From IMG/VR virus record IMGVR_UViG_3300045955_000219, positions 1 through 46,715 of that record: a DNA stretch of 46,715 nucleotides; one strand, written 5' to 3'. The translations under genes were made by a program, and so were the position numbers. This document shows positions 34,462 to 40,691 of the stretch, one piece after another (within the stretch, counting starts at the first letter, position 1; every line of letters starts with the position of its first letter). The notes below the pieces were generated by a model that was given only the letters and a program-made list of their open reading frames with translations, had not been told where the DNA came from and searched no databases. Source of the DNA: a virus.

Positions 34462-35487
34462 TCAAATTTTGGTGATGCCGAGGAAGTACTTTCCCTTCTC
34501 GACCTTCTTGGCGTAGGGCTGCTTCAATTCATCGATTCTGGCTTTCACGTCGTCCGGGATGTTGTACTTCGTGTCTCGCTGCCACTGGCCCTCGATGAGA
34601 AAACCGCCGGCGATCGCCATGTCGGTGCCGTGCAGCTTCTTCTTGAGTGCCGCGTCGAGCGCTTTCCACTCCTCGCCTTCGCCGTGGATCTCGTGCCACC
34701 GTTCGAGCTGTTGGATGAGCTGCTCGTCGACAAGGACCTTTGCTCCATTCGTGAACGATGGCGGCTGACAGATGGATCCAAAGAACGGGCAGCGCTTACA
34801 TTCGGAGTGATCCGCGGTGAAGCTGGGCAACGTCTTCGCAAGAATGTGATCGACGCAGGTTTCTGCATCCGCCAGGAAGCCCTCCATCTGTTGAAGGTTT
34901 TCTTCGAGGTTGACCTGGATTAACCGCGGCAGGCCCGGGCGGTCGAGAATCAGCAGGCCATTCGGCGCATTCGTCGCATACAGGTACGAGAGCAACTGAT
35001 GCGCACCGCTCCACAACCAGACGTTCTGATACAAGTCGGCGAACGCATGGACGCGATCGGTCAGCAGGGGAGACCAACTCTTGACCTCGAATGGCCAGCG
35101 CTCTCGCGTTGAGAACTCAATCTTTCCGTCGATCTTGCCGCTGATGACCAGGCGCCCCTTGCGATCGGTGATCCGGATCCGTTCCTGCTGGGAGATTACC
35201 GAGAACGACGGCTCGCAGATCCGGCCGACACGCTCGAGGTCAATGCCGATATCGCGCTCGCGATCGACGCCGCGGCGCAACCTTGCCAATGCATCCGGAT
35301 CGAATGCCGGCAGGTAGTCGGGATGTGTCGACTCAAGCACGGATCGCCGAAGGCACTTGCGCCGCTGTGAGGCATACAGATACTCGCGTGCCTGGGCCGG
35401 CGAGCGCCGCGACTCCCTGACGACGTGATCCGCCCAGGCCTTCTCGAGAAGCGCCAGCGTGGACAGGGGTTCAACCGCTGCGCTCAT
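34462..35487 (-). CDS. PD-(D/E)XK nuclease, Cas4/RecB-like
   Basis: A 341-residue nuclease. The catalytic motif is ISGKIDGKIEF (D120) followed by WPFEVKSW (E134, K136). A Cys near the N-terminus (C45) and CKRCPFFGSIC (C230, C233, C240) fit the four-Cys [4Fe-4S] arrangement of Cas4/AddB-type nucleases. A phage enzyme of this type would resect DNA ends for recombination. It starts by ATGA overlap with the upstream Zn-ribbon protein, so the two probably act together. Confidence 0.83.
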   Translation of the reverse strand: MSAAVEPLSTLALLEKAWADHVVRESRRSPAQAREYLYASQRRKCLRRSVLESTHPDYLPAFDPDALARLRRGVDRERDIGIDLERVGRICEPSFSVISQQERIRITDRKGRLVISGKIDGKIEFSTRERWPFEVKSWSPLLTDRVHAFADLYQNVWLWSGAHQLLSYLYATNAPNGLLILDRPGLPRLIQVNLEENLQQMEGFLADAETCVDHILAKTLPSFTADHSECKRCPFFGSICQPPSFTNGAKVLVDEQLIQQLERWHEIHGEGEEWKALDAALKKKLHGTDMAIAGGFLIEGQWQRDTKYNIPDDVKARIDELKQPYAKKVEKGKYFLGITKI

Positions 35488-36368
35488 CCGTCTTCTCCGG
35501 GCTGACGCTGTTCCTGCGCGGCAGCTTTCTTGTCGGCGATCTTCTTGAGCAGGTCCTCGTGGTTCACGATGACCTTGTCTTTGGGGTGCTTACTGTAATT
35601 CGGGCAACCCCAGAACGGTGGATTGCCTTTCGGCCGGAAGACCAGCTTCGTGCCGGGCGGACAGGCACCACATTCCGGGATGTCGGCGGGGTCAATGTTG
35701 CCGCTGGAGGCATCGCCCTGGCCGAGTCGCTGATCCTTCGAACCGAAGCCGCGGCCCTTGTTGCACATCTCGGTCTTCTTCCAGGTGCCCTTCCACGCGG
35801 TCTCCAGCTCCTCGAGCGGTACAGACTTCATGCCGGCGAGTTCGCGCGTAATGCCACCATCGAGATTTGCTCGAGCAGCCTTGCGCACAGCAACCTCACG
35901 CTGGATGCCCTCAGCCTTCTCTTCGGCGTAACGCTCGTTGCTGTAGCGCACGCCCTCCATCTCGTAAACAGACTCGCCGGTCATCTTGCAGTGTCCATCA
36001 CCGGTGATTCGGTAGGCGAAAGCGCCATCGGCCGCGACGCCGTCGCCGGGAATCCGATCCATCTGGCCGAGGTTGTCGATCTGGATCCCCCACAGCTTCT
36101 TGATCCGATCGCAGCCTTCGTCTCCGAGGAATCCAGTGACGACGCCGTCAGTGTTTCGAAACAGGGTCCAGTCCCGCGGCGCGGTCAGCTTGATCGACGC
36201 GGAGCGCAGCGCCTCAAGAATCTCGGTGCGCTGCTCGATGATGGCCTTGCCGCGATTTTGCTCGAGCGAGGCCAGCTCATTGATGTTGGTGGGGATGCTG
36301 GGCTTGCGAAGTTCAAGGGCGCGATCGCGCTCGATAACCTCGGGCTCGGCAGTCGGTGTTTCTTCCAT
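35484..36368 (-). CDS. Recombination-type protein with C-terminal zinc ribbon
   Basis: A 294-residue protein preceded by a strong AGGAGG. Central segments (TLFRNTDGVVTGFLGDEG, GDGHCKMTGESVYEMEGVRY, RKAARANLDGGITRELAGM) resemble a phage family found next to end-processing nucleases. Residues 229-262 hold CGACPPGTKLVFRPKG and FWGCPNYSKHP, a topoisomerase-type zinc ribbon for single-stranded DNA. It lies immediately upstream of the Cas4-like nuclease. A single-strand annealing or recombination-mediator role is inferred, not shown. Confidence 0.6.
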   Translation of the reverse strand: MEETPTAEPEVIERDRALELRKPSIPTNINELASLEQNRGKAIIEQRTEILEALRSASIKLTAPRDWTLFRNTDGVVTGFLGDEGCDRIKKLWGIQIDNLGQMDRIPGDGVAADGAFAYRITGDGHCKMTGESVYEMEGVRYSNERYAEEKAEGIQREVAVRKAARANLDGGITRELAGMKSVPLEELETAWKGTWKKTEMCNKGRGFGSKDQRLGQGDASSGNIDPADIPECGACPPGTKLVFRPKGNPPFWGCPNYSKHPKDKVIVNHEDLLKKIADKKAAAQEQRQPGEDG

Positions 36369-36378
36369 TGTTTTCCTC

Positions 36379-36732
36379 CTAAGACTCTGTCGCTCCCAGA
36401 TGGGCGTCGTGCTCCCGGAGCTCGGCATTCCGTGCGGAGTTCTGCGGGAACACCCACGACGCCACTTTCTCCGGCGATCCCCAGCACGGGGCGGGCGCCT
36501 CGTTATAGAGCCAACGCACGATGGCAGGAAGCGCGGCCAGGCACTCGTCGTCACCGCGTGCGATAACTTCCTTGAGATCGTTTTTCAGCACAGCCTGCAG
36601 GAAGTGTCCCGGCACGAGACCCTTAGCGATGTAATGGATCAAGCCGAAGTGCAACGTTTCGGGAACGCCGTAGCGCTCCAGGGTTTCGTCGAGCGGGCCG
36701 GATTCGCCGAGGATGAAGGGGTTCTTTCTCAT
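36379..36732 (-). CDS. Hypothetical early protein
   Basis: A 117-residue protein with ATG 36732 overlapping the upstream stop (ATGA). It has helical segments (ETLHFGLIHYIAKGLVPGHF, CLAALPAIVRWLYNEAP) reminiscent of an HTH-rich accessory protein, without a clear domain. It precedes the recombination genes. Confidence 0.6.
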   Translation of the reverse strand: MRKNPFILGESGPLDETLERYGVPETLHFGLIHYIAKGLVPGHFLQAVLKNDLKEVIARGDDECLAALPAIVRWLYNEAPAPCWGSPEKVASWVFPQNSARNAELREHDAHLGATES

Positions 36733-36965
36733 CGCTTGCGCTCCTTGCTATCCAGATCGCGCAGCACTGTTGCCACAAGCTCTTGCGCACCGCTGAGCGC
36801 ACGCTCCCGAACCTCACATACCAACTGAGCGACCGCCATTTTCTCGTCCTCGCTCCAGCCGTAGCGCACCGCCATGCCGTGCACGGCTCCGACGAAATAC
36901 TCGACATCGTTGTCGACGGTGGAGGCGACCAGGTTGTGGATCAGAGCGCGGTTGATCTTGCCCAT
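36729..36965 (-). CDS. Hypothetical small early protein
   Basis: A 78-residue helical protein (RALIHNLVASTVDNDVEYFV, DEKMAVAQLVCEVRERALSG). GGGAGGAG sits four bases before ATG 36965, so this start is preferred to longer in-frame starts. It overlaps the next gene (ATGA). No family was recognised. Confidence 0.65.
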   Translation of the reverse strand: MGKINRALIHNLVASTVDNDVEYFVGAVHGMAVRYGWSEDEKMAVAQLVCEVRERALSGAQELVATVLRDLDSKERKR

Positions 36966-37051
36966 GACTCCTCCCAATCCATCTCGGCGGCGAGCTGCTG
37001 ACACTGAATCCGGATCTCTGCAATAGCCACCTCGGGTCTTATCAATTCCAC
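36941..37051 (-). CDS. Possible 36-residue protein
   Basis: GTG 37051 opens a 36-codon frame (VELIRPEVAIAEIRIQCQQL...) with coding-like composition; the open frame extends upstream to 37116 in the same phase but has no standard start. It overlaps the end of the 31-residue ORF above and the start of the gene below. It may be the end of a gene continued from the other frame (see findings). Confidence 0.35.
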   Translation of the reverse strand: MELIRPEVAIAEIRIQCQQLAAEMDWEESWARSTAL

Positions 37052-37137
37052 GTTGGCGAGTGCCCTGACGGCTCCAGCGAATTTGACAAGAGCAACACTC
37101 CGCGCTTAGTCCAGGGATAGGAAGGATTCGCGCTCAT
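37042..37137 (-). CDS. Possible 31-residue protein
   Basis: ATG 37137 overlaps the upstream stop (ATGA), as in most junctions in this operon, and opens a 31-residue frame (MSANPSYPWTKRG...). After about residue 13 its composition is less protein-like than the -1 frame beneath it, so a true frameshift or sequence error may be present. Confidence 0.35.
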   Translation of the reverse strand: MSANPSYPWTKRGVLLLSNSLEPSGHSPTWN

Positions 37138-37436
37138 GGGATGTCCTCCCGATGTACCGTTCTCCGGTGGCCGAACCATGCGTCGGAGGCCTGCTTGCCC
37201 ACGTGGAGCGTCTCGAGCAGATCCATCCCTTCGATGCACGTCGACGTGACGAGCTCGGGCGGATCACAGTCGTTGCAGACCAGGCCCACGGTCAGCGTTT
37301 CCTCGTTGCTGTAGAACTCCGGCGCGCTGGAGTTTTTGATGCAGGTCCGGCAAAGAATGAACTCGTGATCACGGAACCACATCCCCTCGATGACGCGATC
37401 GCAGCCATCACACCGAATTTGAAAATGTGTGCTCAT
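37134..37436 (-). CDS. Cys-rich early protein
   Basis: A 100-residue protein with CDGCDRVIEGMWFRDHEFILC, then CRTC and a later CNDCDP pair, which could bind two zincs. ATG 37436 is about ten bases downstream of AGGAGAGG; the frame extends upstream without a better start. It is one of the Cys-rich set of this operon. Confidence 0.65.
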   Translation of the reverse strand: MSTHFQIRCDGCDRVIEGMWFRDHEFILCRTCIKNSSAPEFYSNEETLTVGLVCNDCDPPELVTSTCIEGMDLLETLHVGKQASDAWFGHRRTVHREDIP

Positions 37437-37532
37437 CCAGACAGACCTCTCCTGTATGGCTCCAGTTCCTAAAGGGTTTCGGAAATCGCGGCCTGACAGC
37501 TCGCGACATCCCGAGGCCTTCACGCGGTTAAC

Positions 37533-37760
37533 TCAGCCAAGGAACCAGGCCTTCGCGGTCCGCTTGTGTTCCTCGGCCTTACCTTTCCGTTCCAACTCCT
37601 CCCACGTCGTCAACCCCTCGTTGACGAGGCGATTGGCGATTACATAATCCGAACCGCACAGCCCTCGACATTCCGCGACCCTGTTGCATTTGGGTCTCAA
37701 ACAAATCCTTTGCGGTTTCGTCGACGCGGGGACAATCGTTGTCTCCCGTGTTGGTTTCAA
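37533..37760 (-). CDS. Small zinc-motif phage protein
   Basis: A 75-residue protein of a common phage family: CLRPKCNRVAECRGLCGSDY supplies four Cys, and NRLVNEGLTTWEELERKG is the typical amphipathic C-terminal helix. The start is TTG 37760 because AGGAGG lies four bases upstream. It is the second gene of the leftward operon. Confidence 0.72.
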   Translation of the reverse strand: MKPTRETTIVPASTKPQRICLRPKCNRVAECRGLCGSDYVIANRLVNEGLTTWEELERKGKAEEHKRTAKAWFLG

Positions 37761-37769
37761 GCAGCCTCC

Positions 37770-37991
37770 TCACGCAGCCACTTCCTTTACAGCGAAAGTC
37801 TTCACTGGAACTCGAAGCGCCGCGGCGAGCGCCTTGGCTGTCGACTGATGCGCGCTGTTACGTGCAAGCGCCTTTGCGATCGTCGTGTAATGAACCTTCC
37901 GCCCCGCCTCTTCGGTCATCCGTTGCAGGTCGGCCAGCGTCAGTGACCGCTCCCTCATAACTTCTCGAACTTTTTTGAAGTCGTACTGCAT
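37770..37991 (-). CDS. Cro-like HTH regulator
   Basis: A 73-residue helix-turn-helix protein: FKKVREVMRERSLTLADLQRM, then VHYTTIAKALARNSAHQ. It is the first gene of the leftward early operon and is divergent from the repressor gene. Its ATG at 37991 lies about four bases after the predicted transcript start, so the message is probably leaderless. Its position and size fit a Cro-type antirepressor/regulator that acts at the shared operator. Confidence 0.75.
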   Translation of the reverse strand: MQYDFKKVREVMRERSLTLADLQRMTEEAGRKVHYTTIAKALARNSAHQSTAKALAAALRVPVKTFAVKEVAA

Positions 37992-38001
37992 TGTGTGGCG
38001 A

Positions 38002-38029
38002 ATTGTAAACAGTTTACAAAACGTGTCAA
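38002..38029 (-). promoter_or_regulatory. Leftward early promoter
   Basis: On the minus strand, TTGACA (plus 38024-38029) is separated by 16 bases from TACAAT (plus 38002-38007). That is a near-consensus sigma-70 promoter (12 positions, one mismatch). Transcription would start near 37995. The operator palindrome covers the spacer and -10 box, so repressor binding would block it. Confidence 0.75.
38003..38019. promoter_or_regulatory. Phage operator palindrome
   Basis: A perfect inverted repeat, TTGTAAAC-A-GTTTACAA, 17 bp. It overlaps the leftward -10 box and the spacer. A second weaker inverted repeat, CAAGAA (38027-38032) with TTCTTG (38048-38053), lies to its right. They are the likely binding sites for the repressor and the Cro-like protein. 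Confidence 0.8.
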
Positions 38030-38037
38030 GAAGTTTT

Positions 38038-38066
38038 TTGAAAGAATTTCTTGGAGTGTCTACGCT
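38038..38066 (+). promoter_or_regulatory. Possible rightward repressor promoter
   Basis: TTGAAA (38038-38043) is followed after 17 bases by TACGCT (38061-38066), a weak -10 with 3 of 6 consensus matches. If used, transcription starts at or just before the repressor ATG (38076), giving a leaderless message as known for phage lambda cI from PRM. Evidence is weak. Confidence 0.3.
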
Positions 38067-38075
38067 TGCCGCCGG

Positions 38076-38537
38076 ATGGCCTCTCACAGCAAAAGCCGAG
38101 CGCGAAAAAAGATTGACCCAAAGGCGAAGGCCTGGATGGAGGAATTAGGTAGTCTTGTTAAGGAATTAAGGGGAAGCGACAAGCAGGAGGCCTATGCAGC
38201 AGAAGCGGGAATCTCGAGAACCAAACTTAGCATCATCGAGAACGCGGCAAGGGGATACCAAGTTGATGTGCTGGTAAAGGCGCTAAGCGTGCGGACAAAT
38301 CCGGTAAAGAAATTGATCGCCGCCCGAGATGGAGTCGATCGACTAACCTCGATGCAGATCCAGGCTTGTTGGACGGTGATCGCGGCGTTGAAGAGCGACC
38401 AGCATCGACAGAGCGCTATTGATTTTCTCAACATGCTCGACCGCGCCCTGGGAACAGACAGCAGAACAGACGAACTTCGAAAGGAATTCGAAAGATCAGA
38501 AAGGCAGGATGGTCCTCGCGCGCGCGAGAAAGTCTGA
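38076..38537 (+). CDS. HTH phage repressor (CI-like)
   Basis: A 153-residue protein with a basic N-terminus and a helix-turn-helix: KQEAYAAEAGISRTKLSIIEN. The rest is helical (QIQACWTVIAALKSDQHRQS, FLNMLDRAL) with no visible LexA-type peptidase, so RecA-linked self-cleavage is unlikely. It is divergent from the Cro-like gene and shares its operator. ATG 38076 has no ribosome site, again consistent with a leaderless message. Confidence 0.75.
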   Translation: MASHSKSRARKKIDPKAKAWMEELGSLVKELRGSDKQEAYAAEAGISRTKLSIIENAARGYQVDVLVKALSVRTNPVKKLIAARDGVDRLTSMQIQACWTVIAALKSDQHRQSAIDFLNMLDRALGTDSRTDELRKEFERSERQDGPRAREKV

Positions 38538-38760
38538 ATGGCCCGCGCCGGTGAATGAGTCAATCGGCGTCGGGCGACCAAGGACGAAGCACTATCGATA
38601 TGTCGAAATCATTAACTACGTGACCGGTCCGGGCGACCTCCGACTGTTCATTAGACATTTGGAGAACTGTCAACCATGCCGTGCTAAGGCTGAAAACGCT
38701 AAGAGGATCGGCGAAGAAGTCGATGTGGCCGTTCGTCGATCGAAAGGAACTGTAGAATGA
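38509..38760 (+). CDS. Small HxxxCxxC protein (anti-sigma-like zinc motif)
   Basis: An 83-residue protein starting at ATG 38509 (AAGG upstream) and overlapping the repressor end. Residues 50-57 are RHLENCQPC, the H-x3-C-x2-C of zinc-binding anti-sigma (ZAS) domains. A gene at 43937 has the same RHLExCxxC motif. In the immunity operon it could control host or phage transcription. The role is inferred. Confidence 0.55.
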   Translation: MVLARARKSEWPAPVNESIGVGRPRTKHYRYVEIINYVTGPGDLRLFIRHLENCQPCRAKAENAKRIGEEVDVAVRRSKGTVE

Positions 38761-39677
38761 AAAAGATCTCAGCAGCGATTCTGATTGTGCTTCTTGGTCC
38801 GATCTGCCTCTTGGCTCAGTCCACGATTTGGTTCTATCGTACAGCCGACTCGCCCAATCCGCGCGACGCACCCACCGTTTACGAAAACGGCGGCATTACT
38901 CGCGCATTGGCAACGCTGAAACCCGGCGAATTCTTTGGAGTGTCCGTGATGCCCGGAGCCTACCGCTACAGCTACACTCGCGCACCTGCTCGCGGCGAAA
39001 GTGTGGATGTACAGGTACGGCCTGGCGAGGACGTTTTCATTGAGGTTGAGTTCAGGCGATTCAGGGTTGTCGGAGGCGATGCAGGCAGGGTCGCCTTAGC
39101 CGCGACGCGACCAATCGTTCCTGATAGCGGCGCCCAGTCAAGTCTGGTTCTTACAGCGCCTTTCCAATCCTCAACCTCGGTCAACGCTCCAATAGAGCCA
39201 AGATCGACTGGCTCAATTGCGTCGACCAGGCCAACGGTGGCGGGTGAAGATCCGGTCCGGCTCTACATCTATGCCGCACGTTCCGTGGATGGCTTCATTG
39301 AGTCGACCCGGGTCGAGGATTCGGCAAAGGACATTCGTGGTGCATTCAAGGACAAGAAGAGCATCCTGCTCGTCGACAGCGCTGATGCGGCCGACGTGAC
39401 GCTTGAAGTGAAGTTCTCAGGCTATGCGCCGAGTGGCGTGAAATCAGAAACGGCACTTCGAAAGGGAACCTTCGGTGGAATCGACAGCACGACAACGGTC
39501 AATGCCGTGAGCTTACCAGCCATCGGAACAATCCTGAGAGTTCGCGGGACAGAATTCGAGAAAGAATTCTCGGTCATGTCCCAATCGTTTTGGAAAGTAC
39601 TTGCAGGCTATGTGGCTACGAATGTCGACGATTGGATCAAGACCAACTGGCGACAACTGAAAGAGAAGACCAGATAG
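38757..39677 (+). CDS. Exported protein of the lysogeny operon
   Basis: A 306-residue protein with a clear signal peptide (MKKISAAILIVLLGPICLLA, cut likely before Q21). The N-terminal 90 residues (STIWFYRTADSPNPRDAP, GEFFGVSVMPGAYRYSY, VRPGEDVFIEVEFRRF) resemble the DUF2846-like envelope domain. The C-terminal part has SILLVDSADAADVTLEVKFSGY and alternating strands. It starts by ATGA overlap with the small HxxxCxxC gene and would be made in lysogens, so it may alter the host surface or block superinfection. Confidence 0.65.
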   Translation: MKKISAAILIVLLGPICLLAQSTIWFYRTADSPNPRDAPTVYENGGITRALATLKPGEFFGVSVMPGAYRYSYTRAPARGESVDVQVRPGEDVFIEVEFRRFRVVGGDAGRVALAATRPIVPDSGAQSSLVLTAPFQSSTSVNAPIEPRSTGSIASTRPTVAGEDPVRLYIYAARSVDGFIESTRVEDSAKDIRGAFKDKKSILLVDSADAADVTLEVKFSGYAPSGVKSETALRKGTFGGIDSTTTVNAVSLPAIGTILRVRGTEFEKEFSVMSQSFWKVLAGYVATNVDDWIKTNWRQLKEKTR

Positions 39678-39909
39678 GCGGTTTGATCGCAGGCCTGGGA
39701 AAGATTTAGGGCAAGCCCGAGGGAGATACGGTAGAGCGACGTCTTCACACCGAGCTCGGCAGTAACGCCGAAAATTCCAGTTGACACCTCCCCCCGAGAT
39801 TTTGCAATATCCGTCCCAGCCTGACAGCTCGCAGGCGCCGCGGTAGTAAAGGCGCCACTTCTGAACATCCTCCATCCTTCACGCTCTCGAGAAATGAAAG
39901 CGAGGGCGT
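39678..39909. other. Intergenic region with one promoter-like site
   Basis: 232 bases without a convincing gene on either strand. It holds TTGACA at 39781-39786 and TGCAAT at 39803-39808 with 16-bp spacing, directed toward the genes starting at 39910. No terminator hairpin is visible. Confidence 0.6.
39781..39808 (+). promoter_or_regulatory. Rightward promoter candidate
   Basis: TTGACA and TGCAAT (4 of 6 matches) with a 16-bp spacer. It would drive the set 39910-42274 (small membrane proteins, repeat protein, excisionase). The surrounding CCAGTTGACACC recurs at 46064-46077, upstream of the 46092 gene. Confidence 0.45.
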
Positions 39910-40038
39910 ATGACATCACCACAACTACAACCGTCTGATCGTTCGGCCAGCAACATTGCCGTCGACATCCTGTCGTTTATCGCCGGCGCCTGCTTCGCGC
40001 TGCCGTTGATCTTTGCCGCCATCGCGAGACTGGGATGA
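39910..40038 (+). CDS. Small membrane protein
   Basis: A 42-residue ORF with one hydrophobic helix, AVDILSFIAGACFALPLIFAA. Its stop overlaps the next start (ATGA at 40035). The pair of small membrane proteins follows the lysogeny operon. Confidence 0.55.
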   Translation: MTSPQLQPSDRSASNIAVDILSFIAGACFALPLIFAAIARLG

Positions 40039-40343
40039 GTTGGCCCGCGGCCACGGTTCTCATCGCACTGACCCTGGGCACGGCCTACGTGCTGCCGGTT
40101 CTCTATGAACTCTCGGGCAAGCTGAGACCGGCGAAGCATCCGTGTGCAGACACGTGCACTCCGGTCGTCATCGGCGTGAAGCCGCTCGAGGGTGAAAATC
40201 TGGCGTTCAAACAGACCGTGGTGCTCAAACGCTGCACGCGATGCGGAGCGCACATTGCCGTCGGCTATGCCGGCGTGTGGACCGTTGAAGAATTCCTGAA
40301 GAGGGAAGCCGACGAGGCGCAGTTTGCGCGGATGATGCGATGA
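40035..40343 (+). CDS. Membrane protein with zinc motif
   Basis: A 102-residue protein: an N-terminal membrane helix (ATVLIALTLGTAYVLPVLY), then CADTCTPVV, KRCTRCG. The two Cys pairs could hold a cytoplasmic zinc ribbon. It is coupled to the upstream small membrane protein. No family was recognised. Confidence 0.6.
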   Translation: MSWPAATVLIALTLGTAYVLPVLYELSGKLRPAKHPCADTCTPVVIGVKPLEGENLAFKQTVVLKRCTRCGAHIAVGYAGVWTVEEFLKREADEAQFARMMR

Positions 40344-40379
40344 ATATTTGCACAAGCTGAAGGTATTGGAGGGACTGAA

Positions 40380-40691
40380 ATGAAGATGTATCGGCAGGGA
40401 GATGTTTTGCTGAAGAAGGTTCGCGCGATTCCAACGAGCGCAGCCAGGCAGGAAGTCAAAGACCGAATCGTGTTGGCCTACGGAGAAGTCACGGGGCACG
40501 CTCATGCGATTCACGATATCGACAGCGTGGACGTTTTCGTCGGCAAAAACGGCGAGCTGTACTTGTCGGTCAAGGGCGATGTCGCGCTGCGCCATGAGGA
40601 GCATGCGGCGATCGCGCTGCCACCTGGGAATTACGAGCGCGTGATCCAAAGAGAATATTCGCCTGAAGAAATCCGGAACGTGATGGATTGA
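40380..40691 (+). CDS. Phage protein, YRQGDVLL family
   Basis: A 103-residue protein with GGAGGG five bases before ATG 40380. MYRQGDVLLKKVRAIP, VLAYGEVTGHAHAI and ALRHEEHAAIALPPGNYERV are conserved in a family often encoded directly before repeat proteins of the DUF6745 type, as here. Its function is unknown. Confidence 0.75.
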   Translation: MKMYRQGDVLLKKVRAIPTSAARQEVKDRIVLAYGEVTGHAHAIHDIDSVDVFVGKNGELYLSVKGDVALRHEEHAAIALPPGNYERVIQREYSPEEIRNVMD

